Shown in pieces: positions 43,785 to 51,091 of a stretch of 64,000 nt of DNA (its first letter is position 1; each line of letters opens with the position of its first letter). The position numbers and the translations under genes are program-made. Origin of the DNA: Cupriavidus pampae (lineage in GTDB: Bacteria > Pseudomonadota > Gammaproteobacteria > Burkholderiales > Burkholderiaceae); assembly GCF_914271485.1 (NCBI RefSeq), contig NZ_CAJZAG010000015.1:62001-126000 (forward strand), written 5' to 3'. The notes under the pieces were generated by a model. It saw only the letters and a program-made list of their open reading frames with translations. It made no database searches and had not been told where the DNA came from.

Positions 43785-44507
43785 TCAGACCTGGCCCACT
43801 TCGCGGGCCAACTGGTCGAGCATCGCTTCGACAATGCGCTCACGCCGGGTCTGACGAGACAAGGTGTTAAATGCACCGTCGGCAGCGAGGTGTACGAGCG
43901 CATCCACGATGCCGATCCATTCCTCGACCTGCACCGCGGTACGTACGACGTTGGGAACGACAGGCGCCTTGCTTGCGATGCAAAGTACCGCGTCGAAGGG
44001 CGTCAGATCCAGCGCATGCTGAAGCTCCATACGCTGTTCGATGTAGCCGGAGAGCAGGAAGGAACAGAATGCGCCAAGTGCAACGCTGGCATCGTCCGCC
44101 AGCGTCTGGATCCACGCCAGCGCGGCAGGACGGACATTCACATGCAGGGATTCGCTATGCGCCGCCGGTACGCGGTCGTCTTGCGCAAGCTGCCAGCCCC
44201 ACCCCGGGCCGATAGCATAAAGATCCACCAGCTTGCCGTTCCAAATGTGGGGCTCGGCTTCGAAGCAGGCCACCTGGTCTTGCTCCACGTGGATGAAGGC
44301 ATCGCGGCTTGAGTCGAACGACAGCCCCGGGATGGCCTCGCACAACTGTAGGGCGTCGCTGCGCGTGAACATGGGATAGCTCAGCGGGTGCCACGGCTTA
44401 CCGTTCGAGTACGCGATGGCGACCAGTCCTTTACGCAACCGGGGGCCTGTCACGAAGATGCGACGAAACGCCGAAGAGGTGTGCGATGGAACCGAGGAAA
44501 TGCTCAC
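43785..44507 (-). CDS. Unknown element protein, 240 residues (GTG start)
   Basis: A soluble protein encoded between a DUF3085-like gene and the PRTRC operon. It opens with MSISSVPSHTSSAFRR, then strands (FVTGPRLRKGLVAIAYSNGK, FEAEPHIWNGKLVDLYAIGP) and a helical C-terminal half (LAWIQTLADDASVALGAF, IEEWIGIVDALVHLAADGAF-like region). Family not recognised. The start is GTG, with GGAG six bases upstream inside a perfect 7-bp inverted repeat. The repeat of this leader design near PRTRC genes suggests coordinated control. Confidence 0.72.
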   Translation of the reverse strand: MSISSVPSHTSSAFRRIFVTGPRLRKGLVAIAYSNGKPWHPLSYPMFTRSDALQLCEAIPGLSFDSSRDAFIHVEQDQVACFEAEPHIWNGKLVDLYAIGPGWGWQLAQDDRVPAAHSESLHVNVRPAALAWIQTLADDASVALGAFCSFLLSGYIEQRMELQHALDLTPFDAVLCIASKAPVVPNVVRTAVQVEEWIGIVDALVHLAADGAFNTLSRQTRRERIVEAMLDQLAREVGQV

Positions 44508-44510
44508 GAA

Positions 44511-44562
44511 GTGCTCCAGGAAGATGGATGGAGCACTCCGTCAGGGCAGGTGCCCCAACGGG
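44511..44562 (-). promoter_or_regulatory. Shine-Dalgarno-sequestering inverted repeat and hairpin
   Basis: GTGCTCC (44511-44517) and GGAGCAC (44530-44536) are perfectly complementary with the ribosome-binding GGAG inside; a CCGT-AGGGCA/TGCCCC-ACGG hairpin lies at 44538-44562. Confidence 0.75.
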
Positions 44563-44574
44563 ATGAAAAGAGGT

Positions 44575-44609
44575 GTGGCGACAGCCACGAGTCGATGCGC
44601 CTAGAGCGC
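44575..44609 (-). promoter_or_regulatory. Dispersed leader element, copy 5
   Basis: Minus-strand order: hairpin GCGC-TCTAG-GCGC, ATCGA, then second hairpin GTGGC-TGTC-GCCAC (perfect). Stem sequences differ from the other copies while pairing is kept. Confidence 0.72.
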
Positions 44610-44659
44610 GAGGTGTGCCGGCATCTTAGCAGCCAGGCATACGCCACCGCAACGGCCCC

Positions 44660-44699
44660 ATAAAAGAAGAAAGCCATTCCCGACGAATCGGGAATGGCT
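44660..44699 (-). terminator. Terminator of the PRTRC F-B-A-ThiF operon
   Basis: Perfect 12-bp AGCCATTCCCGA/TCGGGAATGGCT with a four-base loop, then TTTCTTCTTTT on the minus strand, just after the stop at 44702. Confidence 0.92.
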
Positions 44700-44701
44700 G
44701 A

Positions 44702-45502
44702 TCAAATGGACTGGCACGGGCGCCTGACGCGGGCTTTGGGAACGATCGGCTTGTAGCCGAAACGCGCCCACGTCGCAGGATCGACGAGCAGCGGGCTTGT
44801 TCTTCCTGTTGAAAGGTTAACGAATGCACCGCAGTACTGCAGCGTACCGGTGCGAAACAGGGTCCATAGGAGGTTGTACGCCTGCACCGCGATCGCCATA
44901 TTGATGACCAGCGACTGCTTTTGCAGCGCATCTGCCATCGAACACGACGGCGCGGTATCGACCTTGTCCTTCTTCGGGTCTAGCAGTTGCGGATACAGGT
45001 CACCAACGTGCGGTAACCGTGGGACTCGCCTGCGCGATACCTGCCCAAGAATGACTTGACCGGCGTGAGCCTCGTTACCGCAGTCGAGGTAATAGCCACC
45101 CGTGCCGCGTCTCATCGCGCCAACGATTGCCTTGCGGGCAGCCCGCGTATCGACGCAACCAATCACCATGTCGCAGGCAAAGCGATCGCCCTCCCCGATC
45201 CGACGCGTTCGCGCTTCCCAGCGCGTCCCCATGAGATTGTTCAAACGATTGACGATCAACGGGGCCTTGTACTGCCCGACGTCCACCGGATAAAAGCCCT
45301 GACGACCCACATTCGTTTTGCTGACTATATCGTCGTCGAAGACCGTACAGTGGATACCACCCGGATGGCCGAGCTCAATCATGGCGTGATGCAGACGCGC
45401 GAGGCTTGGCAGCAATGCACTGCCGGTGCCGCCGGCGCCGACCACAAGGACTTCCCAGGCGCGGGCGGTCATTTCCGCAGGGATGCGATGCTCGAAGGTC
45501 AT
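44702..45502 (-). CDS. PRTRC system ThiF-family E1-like adenylyltransferase
   Basis: A 266-residue E1-like protein. The Rossmann nucleotide-binding loop is VLVVGAGGTGSALLPSLARL near residue 23, and the adenylation site continues with DDDIVSKTNVGRQGFYPVDVG, then VIGCVDTRAARKAI. E1/ThiF enzymes activate the C-terminus of a small ubiquitin-like protein by adenylation. The candidate substrate is PRTRC protein C. The ATG at 45502 overlaps the stop of the upstream gene (ATGA), and GGAGGAGC lies in front, so translation is coupled to the JAMM protein. It is the last gene of the operon. Confidence 0.92.
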   Translation of the reverse strand: MTFEHRIPAEMTARAWEVLVVGAGGTGSALLPSLARLHHAMIELGHPGGIHCTVFDDDIVSKTNVGRQGFYPVDVGQYKAPLIVNRLNNLMGTRWEARTRRIGEGDRFACDMVIGCVDTRAARKAIVGAMRRGTGGYYLDCGNEAHAGQVILGQVSRRRVPRLPHVGDLYPQLLDPKKDKVDTAPSCSMADALQKQSLVINMAIAVQAYNLLWTLFRTGTLQYCGAFVNLSTGRTSPLLVDPATWARFGYKPIVPKARVRRPCQSI

Positions 45503-46143
45503 GCCTGCTCCTCCAGACAAGTTGCGTCATACCACTGCGCCGGAATCGTCTCCACTTTCTCGAAAATCCCCTTCGCGCAAAGCCGCAGCGCCATCGACAA
45601 CGTCGCGCTGCCACAGTGACCGACCACGAATGCGAACTTCACATCGTACCGGTCATCAGCATCGTCCTTGCTCGAGAAGCCTGCGCCGTAGCGTCCATGC
45701 GAGTGGCAGTCGACGACTAGCACTTCGCCGTCGGCAAGCCGCGGACGATCGTAGTTGAGATGACTGCTGCTCTGCTCGAGGATACGCACCGGGATCAGCC
45801 TGAAAGACGCGGAAGCGGCGTTCCAGACGATCCAAGCCCCCGTTTCCACCGGATGCGCGCTACGCGCCATTGCGGCGAACTCTCCGATCAGCTGCGCCGG
45901 AACGCGCCCGCATCGCAGCTCCGTGGCCTCCGTCGCGTCCCCGTAGGGAAGCGCCGTCGAATGCTGGAACGCGCCCATGCGCCGGACCACGCGCAACCAG
46001 GGTCGCACGATCTCGAGGAACACGCCATTTGCCGCGATGAGCAAACGCTCGCCTGCCATTTCCAGTGGGGCCAGCGCACTGAAGCGCGGCACCATGACCG
46101 TGGGAAAGGACTGCTGTAGTGCCAGGTCAGCAGGATGCATCAT
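45499..46143 (-). CDS. PRTRC system protein A, JAMM/MPN metalloprotease-like
   Basis: A 214-residue protein. The C-terminal half holds a complete JAMM signature, HSHGRYGAGFSSKD, which spaces exactly as HxHx7SxxD, with an upstream glutamate in ETGAWIVWN. Such zinc isopeptidases remove ubiquitin-like tags. The N-terminal 100 residues (MMHPADLALQQSFPTVMVPR) are specific to PRTRC proteins. The ATG at 46143 shares one base with the stop of protein B (TAATG), indicating tight coupling. Together with ThiF and protein B it forms an E1/E2/deconjugase trio. Confidence 0.92.
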   Translation of the reverse strand: MMHPADLALQQSFPTVMVPRFSALAPLEMAGERLLIAANGVFLEIVRPWLRVVRRMGAFQHSTALPYGDATEATELRCGRVPAQLIGEFAAMARSAHPVETGAWIVWNAASASFRLIPVRILEQSSSHLNYDRPRLADGEVLVVDCHSHGRYGAGFSSKDDADDRYDVKFAFVVGHCGSATLSMALRLCAKGIFEKVETIPAQWYDATCLEEQA

Positions 46144-46865
46144 TACTTCTCCAGTTTGCCGGCGATCAAGTCGGCCAGCGTGCAATTCATGGGAAGAAGG
46201 ACCTCCTTCGGATAGTCGGTAAAGCGACCATCGAGCATGTCCTTCCAGAAAGCAAAAGCACCGCGCTCGTAGTTCAGCCGCTTGCTGCCGTGATTCGGAT
46301 GGGTAAATGCCGAGTTGAAGAACCCGGCCTCCCAGCCAGCAATGGACGAAACATCGATCTGTTTGGGAACGCGGGCGCTCCCAATGCACACTGCTCCGAA
46401 GTCCCATGTGTTGAAGTACGGCGGCTCATGCAGGACGTCCCCAGGCTCTGGCCTCTCATCGCCATGCAAAGCGAAGACGCTAAAGCCGTCGCTCGATGCC
46501 TGAAAGACGAGGCCGGGATGCGGTACCACAGCGTTGCGCTCGCCCAGCTCCTTGCATGCGAAGAACACGCGGCGGTGGCACGGCGGGCACCACCACGTCA
46601 CCGCGGTCGCGGTGATGGAAAGGACGTTTGGCGTCAGAAACTCGCCCTTGGGGAGCGAGGCCTCGGCAACCTGTCGCACCACCTCAATCAACGCTCGCCG
46701 ATTCAGGGGTGTTCCGGCGCCGATGACAGGGCGGTCATCCGCGCCGACTTCGATACGGTGCGCCGTGGCGTAGCTGAACTCGCCGGCGCCGACGCCATAA
46801 AGCAATATGGCCCCTTGCAGGGCCACGTCTTGCGGTTGTTTGCCGCCAGAAAGAATCTTGCCCAT
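46143..46865 (-). CDS. PRTRC system protein B, E2-like
   Basis: A 240-residue protein of the PRTRC-B family, which comparative studies of bacterial ubiquitin-like systems relate to the E2 conjugating fold. A cysteine sits in PPYFNTWDFGAVCIG near residue 165, the place where an E2 thioester cysteine would be, with a C-terminal WKDMLDGRFTDYP helix. Starts MGKILSGGKQPQDVALQGAI after GATAGGAGGCCCT. It begins 8 bp after protein F and overlaps protein A. Activity as an E2 is inferred, not shown. Confidence 0.88.
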   Translation of the reverse strand: MGKILSGGKQPQDVALQGAILLYGVGAGEFSYATAHRIEVGADDRPVIGAGTPLNRRALIEVVRQVAEASLPKGEFLTPNVLSITATAVTWWCPPCHRRVFFACKELGERNAVVPHPGLVFQASSDGFSVFALHGDERPEPGDVLHEPPYFNTWDFGAVCIGSARVPKQIDVSSIAGWEAGFFNSAFTHPNHGSKRLNYERGAFAFWKDMLDGRFTDYPKEVLLPMNCTLADLIAGKLEK

Positions 46866-46873
46866 AGGGCCTC

Positions 46874-48001
46874 CTATCGAAATAGCTCAGCGAGTGCGCG
46901 ATCCAGTAGCGTGATGAGCGAAAGTGTCTGGTCCATCAGCGCATACTGCTTGCGGATGGCTGCCGGTGTGTCAGCAAGGGGAATGAAGCATTGGAAATCG
47001 GTGTAGCCGCCTTCGTTGCAGCACTGGAAGTGGGCGTCAATGAGATCACCGACGTAGTCACCCGCCTGATAGGCGATCGATGCACCCACATAGGCGGGCT
47101 CCGCCCATTGCGAACCGTGCAAGAGCGAAGCGTCTCCCATGCGCCGTAGAGCGAGCTGGAGATCCGCGAGGGCGTAGCAAAAATCCCGCCGCCAACCCTT
47201 TGCGGTTTCGCCGAGCGATCGGACCGCTCGCGGCCCGAGTACGCTCAGCCTCAGCGACTTGTCTGCACGCATCCATTGCGGAAGCAGATCATCGGGCGCG
47301 AGTTGTGGTCGCACGACCGATGGCAGATAGCGCTGAATATCCTCGTCATCCTCGGAGTATCGTTCCTTCAGCGCTTCCCTCGCGCCCTTGTCGTCGAGAA
47401 TCTCGCCGTCCCAGTACCACCGGGATAACATGTTCAGGAACTCGTCGGGGGTACGCATGTGCAACGAGCGAGCGGAAGCTTCTGTGATACCTGTCATTGC
47501 CGTATACAGCAGCGACGGGTGCAGCCGACGTAGCGCGTTTGCACGCTGCTCGCCAATCACGTGCAGATTGTCATTCTCCAGCTCGATCGCCAGATACAAG
47601 GGCGAGATGACATCGGTGTGCCAGCCAAACTCGCAAACCTCGTGCTCGGCGAACGCGCGATCCACCAAACGAAGATTGAAAGAAAGGATCTTCGTGCTTG
47701 GGAACCGACGAGTCACCCAGGCCGTGAAAGCCTGTGCGAACGCCTCGATCGCGCTTTTGGGGTTCGATACGTCGGCGGCAGAGAGCGCGTTGATGCGGAA
47801 ATGCTGACGCACCAGTTCACTCAGATCCTCGGCTTGAGCCGCGCGCACTTGGCCCCTCATGGGGACCGAGTGTGGGATTGACGGAATCGTCAGAAAATCA
47901 TGGGCAGATCGACGTCGGGCAACGGGATGCTGTTGCGCAGACGACCATGCGGGTCGTTCTGCAGTGAACGATTGAACAACCGACTGAGGATCGAACAGCA
48001 T
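46874..48001 (-). CDS. PRTRC system protein F
   Basis: A 375-residue soluble protein, the largest unknown of the PRTRC set. Recognisable parts are ILSFNLRLVDRAFAEHEVCE, a helix-rich middle (LNMLSRWYWDGEILDDKGAR) and the end LIDAHFQCCNEGGYTDFQCF. No catalytic motif is evident. The first 40 residues are poorly family-like; the upstream frame shift possibility cannot be excluded, since an overlapping minus frame also ends in a similar LPDVDLP motif. Begins 22 bp after a terminator, so F-B-A-ThiF is its own transcript. Confidence 0.85.
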   Translation of the reverse strand: MLFDPQSVVQSFTAERPAWSSAQQHPVARRRSAHDFLTIPSIPHSVPMRGQVRAAQAEDLSELVRQHFRINALSAADVSNPKSAIEAFAQAFTAWVTRRFPSTKILSFNLRLVDRAFAEHEVCEFGWHTDVISPLYLAIELENDNLHVIGEQRANALRRLHPSLLYTAMTGITEASARSLHMRTPDEFLNMLSRWYWDGEILDDKGAREALKERYSEDDEDIQRYLPSVVRPQLAPDDLLPQWMRADKSLRLSVLGPRAVRSLGETAKGWRRDFCYALADLQLALRRMGDASLLHGSQWAEPAYVGASIAYQAGDYVGDLIDAHFQCCNEGGYTDFQCFIPLADTPAAIRKQYALMDQTLSLITLLDRALAELFR

Positions 48002-48022
48002 TCTTGAGTCTCGTCTGAGTGT

Positions 48023-48047
48023 AAAAAAGCCGCCCTTTCGGGCGGCT
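48023..48047 (-). terminator. Terminator between PRTRC C and F
   Basis: AGCCGCCC/GGGCGGCT with a four-base loop and six T on the minus strand. It separates the ParB-E-C transcript from F-B-A-ThiF. Confidence 0.92.
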
Positions 48048-48091
48048 CCGCGGTGGATTCGAACTGGCCGGTAGCCAGCGCTTTCATAAGG

Positions 48092-48319
48092 TCAGTTTTG
48101 CGCATGCCACACGCCCTTGGCGCCGGCGGCGCGAACGAAGGTGAAGCGAGCGAGGTTGTCGGAAACGTCCGGACCTTCCACAGCAGCAGTAGTGAGTTCG
48201 GGGTACTGGGCCGAATAGATATCGCGGACCTGGACTGGCGTGAAAGCAGGACCGGGGTCCATGAACGTCATGCCGTTGTAAGAAAACTGACGGAGCAGCT
48301 TGATGACTTCGAGCGCCAT
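48092..48319 (-). CDS. PRTRC system protein C, ubiquitin-like candidate
   Basis: A 75-residue protein starting MALEVIKLLRQFSYNGMTFM, with FTPVQVRDIYSAQYPELTTA and an LARFTFVRAAGAKG strand. Its size and strand-helix pattern fit PRTRC-C proteins, proposed to have a beta-grasp ubiquitin-like fold. It does not end in Gly-Gly (the end is GVWHAQN), so it would need trimming if it is conjugated. The ATG at 48319 follows TAAGGAGACCGCC. Ten bp after protein E, before a terminator. Confidence 0.85.
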   Translation of the reverse strand: MALEVIKLLRQFSYNGMTFMDPGPAFTPVQVRDIYSAQYPELTTAAVEGPDVSDNLARFTFVRAAGAKGVWHAQN

Positions 48320-48329
48320 GGCGGTCTCC

Positions 48330-48782
48330 TTACAAGAGCGATGCGAGGTCGGTACCCGAGGACGCCGGCGCGTTCGGCGCGGCGCCAGACTCGGTCTGCG
48401 CTTCGGCGTTCGAAGGGGCGTCGCCTCCCATATCGTTGCCCGCGTCGGCGTCATCGTTCGACGCCGACGGCAACGCCGCCTTGGCCAGCGCCTTCGTCGC
48501 CTTGGACGACTGCGTGGTCTTGGCCGCGTCGAGGATCGACTTCGTTGCCTCGGCCTGCTCTGCGAGCGAGCAATGCGATGCAGTGACACCCGCAACGGTG
48601 GCCGCGAACTCCGCATCCAGTTCCGCCGGCGTGGCCGACAACGCCAGGGGCGTGGTCAGCGCAGCATCTGCGGCATTCTTGATGACAGGAAGCACGACAG
48701 CGGACATGGTGTCGCCCTGCATCGTGAGCGTGATGACGACTTTGTCACTCGCGCGCACGAGCGGTACCAATTCAGTGAACAT
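48330..48782 (-). CDS. PRTRC system protein E
   Basis: A 150-residue protein starting MFTELVPLVRASDKVVITLT, with a structured N-terminal half (TMQGDTMSAVVLPVIKNAAD, TPAELDAEFAATVAG) and an alanine/serine/acidic-rich, probably disordered C-terminal half. Function unknown; it is consistently found in PRTRC operons. Between ParB and C; a perfect AGAGGGCGCC hairpin precedes it. Confidence 0.85.
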   Translation of the reverse strand: MFTELVPLVRASDKVVITLTMQGDTMSAVVLPVIKNAADAALTTPLALSATPAELDAEFAATVAGVTASHCSLAEQAEATKSILDAAKTTQSSKATKALAKAALPSASNDDADAGNDMGGDAPSNAEAQTESGAAPNAPASSGTDLASLL

Positions 48783-48811
48783 GGTGAATCCTTTTGGGGA
48801 AATGGAATGAC

Positions 48812-48834
48812 AGAGGGCGCCATCGGCGCCCTCT
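48812..48834 (-). promoter_or_regulatory. Perfect hairpin between PRTRC ParB and E
   Basis: AGAGGGCGCC/GGCGCCCTCT, perfect 10 bp with a three-base loop, 30 bp upstream of the protein E start. Could stabilise or modulate the mRNA. Confidence 0.6.
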
Positions 48835-48856
48835 GATAGACAATGAATGATTGCGT

Positions 48857-50542
48857 TCAGAAGCCCAGAACCTTGGGCACCTTGCCGGTGTAATCGAAGC
48901 CATCGACCGCCAAAAGACCGGCGACCACTTCAGGCTTCGACTTGTTGAACAGCTTGGCAAAACCATCGCCAAGCGTCTTGCGAATGCCCAGTTCGTCCGC
49001 CAGTACCTTCATCTCGGACTTGGTGAGCATCTCCAGGAAGTCCTGCGACTTCTGCAGGTTCCAGTGCAGCTTGAGATCGAGCTTGTGATGGCGGCACAGC
49101 TCACGGAGGTTCGACACCTCCATGCCGTCGATCGCCGCTACGGTGAGCGCGATGGTCAGCAGCTGGCGCTTGCCCGCATCGATCCCCTGCACTGCCGTCA
49201 GGCAGCCTTGCAACGTCGTGGACGCCTTTTGCTCCGTTACCTTCTCGAAGATCTTGCCCATCTTGTCCCCATCGATGTTGCGCGCGAGACCATTCAGGGC
49301 AATCGAGATCAGATACGCATTGGCCTGCTCGGCGTTCTGCGCGACTTCCTTGCGCAGCGCCTTGCGCCAGAGATCGGTCCGGTAGTTCTTGACCTTCTCC
49401 GACTCGCTGATTGACGTAACGGCCTTCTCAGCAGGTGCCGAGGCCCTGTCGCCGCCCTTGGCGGGCGCAGACTTGCCAGCGCCAGCTGCGCTTGCAGGAG
49501 GCTTCTCCTCGGCCGCTTTCGCGTCACGGTCAGCCTTGAGGCGTATGGCAACCTTTTCCGCATTGCAGGCGGTATCGAAGCACTGGCCACTGTAGACCTT
49601 GCCTAGGTACCCCGGAAGACCACTAACGGCAGCGCCGAAGTTCTGGCAACCGTGACAGGCTTTCGCCTGTTCCTCGCCCACACCGGTGGGACCGTCAACC
49701 TGCAATTGAATGCGGGTCTCGTTGTCGCCGGGGCGAATGATGCGGACGACCTGATACTCGTCCTTGAGCCCGTAGGCGATGCCTTCGAGCTTGCGGTCGG
49801 ACTTCTCGATGTAGCAGGCGCGATTGGTGCAGTTCCCCGTCGCGATCGCCTCACCAAACATCTCCGTCTGCAGCGAGGAATTGTGCTGGCAGGTTGCGCA
49901 CTGCGCCTTGTCGAAGATGGCCTTCTCGAGACTGCACGCGGCGGCTTCAATAGTCTTCTTCAACTCGACAATCGATTTTTTCTCATCGATGATCACGGGC
50001 AGGAACTTGTCCTGCTTTTCCTTCTCGAGCGTGGCAAGCAGTTCTGCATGACCGAGTTGGATTTTCTGGTGTGTGAGTGCTTCTCGCACGAGCGGGCTGC
50101 AGTTCATCAGCGCAAGCCGCTTATCGAGAGTGCTTCGTGACCAGCCAGCGACGCGCGCCGCTTCGTCACGATCGCCTTTTGCTCGGCCGACGAGGTTGGA
50201 AGCCCAGACGGCTTCATCCGCCGGCGGCATATCAGCACGTTGGACGTTCTCGACGCCCGCAAGCGTGTCCGCCGTATCGTCATCGATGTCCTTGATGAAG
50301 ATAGGCATCTCATAGTCCCGGCCATGTTCCTCATACGCGGCGAGATAACGGCCCTCGCCTGCGACTTCCTCGAACTCGTACTCGCCATCAGGCTCGATGG
50401 GGCGCACGAGAATCGGTTGGATGACGCCGTGGCGTTTGACGGAAGCACGGAGTTCCGCGAACTCCGCTGGGTTGCGATAAGTACGCGGATTGGCGCGACG
50501 ACGAATCTTGCGCAGCGGAGCGGTGGTATTGGTTTGTTGCAT
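48857..50542 (-). CDS. PRTRC system ParB-family protein
   Basis: A 561-residue ParB-like protein. Residues about 15-130 form the ParB/Srx nucleotide-binding domain (TYRNPAEFAELRASVKRHGV, EVAGEGRYLAAYEEHGRD), followed by a helix-turn-helix region (AARVAGWSRSTLDKRLALMN) that would recognise DNA, a linker and two cysteine clusters in the middle (CATCQHNSS...CTNRAC and CHGCQNFG...CFDTAC) that may bind zinc. An Ala/Lys linker precedes a C-terminal helical domain. It is the presumed DNA-organising protein of the element. The start is preceded by CGGAGAACCCACAA. No ParA is adjacent. Confidence 0.93.
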   Translation of the reverse strand: MQQTNTTAPLRKIRRRANPRTYRNPAEFAELRASVKRHGVIQPILVRPIEPDGEYEFEEVAGEGRYLAAYEEHGRDYEMPIFIKDIDDDTADTLAGVENVQRADMPPADEAVWASNLVGRAKGDRDEAARVAGWSRSTLDKRLALMNCSPLVREALTHQKIQLGHAELLATLEKEKQDKFLPVIIDEKKSIVELKKTIEAAACSLEKAIFDKAQCATCQHNSSLQTEMFGEAIATGNCTNRACYIEKSDRKLEGIAYGLKDEYQVVRIIRPGDNETRIQLQVDGPTGVGEEQAKACHGCQNFGAAVSGLPGYLGKVYSGQCFDTACNAEKVAIRLKADRDAKAAEEKPPASAAGAGKSAPAKGGDRASAPAEKAVTSISESEKVKNYRTDLWRKALRKEVAQNAEQANAYLISIALNGLARNIDGDKMGKIFEKVTEQKASTTLQGCLTAVQGIDAGKRQLLTIALTVAAIDGMEVSNLRELCRHHKLDLKLHWNLQKSQDFLEMLTKSEMKVLADELGIRKTLGDGFAKLFNKSKPEVVAGLLAVDGFDYTGKVPKVLGF

Positions 50543-50546
50543 TTGT

Positions 50547-50602
50547 GGGTTCTCCGAGACGGAAAAGGGGAACCCGTTGCCGCACCGGGAACGTGGTTCC
50601 CG
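50547..50602 (-). promoter_or_regulatory. Leader hairpins of the PRTRC operon
   Basis: Perfect CGGGAAC/GTTCCCG hairpin (50586-50602) and GGGTTC/GAACCC pairing (50547-50575) that partly covers the ribosome-binding GGAG of parB. Confidence 0.6.
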
Positions 50603-50661
50603 ATGGGGTGGAGGATTGAACTACCAGGCAATGCCGGTGGGTCAATGTAGTGCAGAAGCTG

Positions 50662-50697
50662 GCACCTTGCGGTGCAGGGTCGATGCGTCTGAGACGC
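50662..50697 (-). promoter_or_regulatory. Dispersed leader element, copy 6
   Basis: Minus-strand order: GCGTC-TCA-GACGC, ATCGA, CCCT, then second hairpin GCACC-GCAA-GGTGC. It is the rightmost copy and lies upstream of parB, near the right end of the block. Confidence 0.78.
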
Positions 50698-50734
50698 AGT
50701 AGCTACAGAGAGAATACCCAATTACAACGTTGCG

Positions 50735-50908
50735 AGCAAGATACGCGCACGCGCGGCCGCGAATGTCACGAATGGCGTTGTAGGTCGAATCGGTCGACTG
50801 GCTCGCGAAATCCTCCATCATCATAGCGGCGCCCTCTTCCAACCAGGTGTCGGAGGCATACGTGAGTCCCTTCACCACGGCACGGCGGTAAAAGCTCTGC
50901 ATGCGCAT
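50735..50908 (-). pseudogene. C-terminal-half fragment of an M30-type zinc metallopeptidase
   Basis: The minus frame reads MQSFYRRAVVKGLTYASDTW and LEEGAAMMMEDF, then YNAIRDIRGRA. This matches the region directly after the HExxH motif of hyicolysin-type (M30) peptidases (FYRRGV.K......TWLEE..AMMMED). The HExxH part and the remaining C-terminus are absent. The fragment sits exactly where the accessory block ends, so insertion of the block may have cut the gene. Confidence 0.6.
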
Positions 50909-50997
50909 GCCTTCCTAAGCCATGGTCAGGAGCATCGATGTCATGCCGGACGAACCTCACCGTAAGCCGCACAGGGTCGAGCCGTGTCGCACCGGAC

Positions 50998-51021
50998 TTC
51001 GCCCATACGAACCGATCTTCG
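50998..51021 (+). promoter_or_regulatory. Candidate hrpII box
   Basis: TTCG-N16-TTCG with exactly 16 bases between the half-sites, the pattern bound by HrpB-type AraC regulators upstream of type III genes in Ralstonia and relatives. About 70 bp upstream of the gene at 51092. The expected -10 (YANNNT, 30-32 bases further) is only approximated (CAGACC at 51052-51057). Two hits of this pattern per 64 kb on both strands would be expected by chance. Confidence 0.5.
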
Positions 51022-51091
51022 CATTATCGCCGCACGGGTTGGGGGGTAAGGCAGACCATGGCCGACGTTTGGACTACTTGTCGCCGGATCC

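Noticed and set aside
46874..48105. Frameshift at the start of PRTRC protein F
   Set aside because: An overlapping frame (47890-48105) ends in an LPDVDLP motif that could belong to the protein, but I cannot tell from sequence alone; the annotated frame is intact throughout.
31732..50697. Reading the six dispersed elements as ParB centromere (parS) sites
   Set aside because: Not excluded: the first palindrome could bind ParB. I prefer an RNA reading because the second stem covaries and the elements are at consistent distances before leaders; kept as the main alternative.
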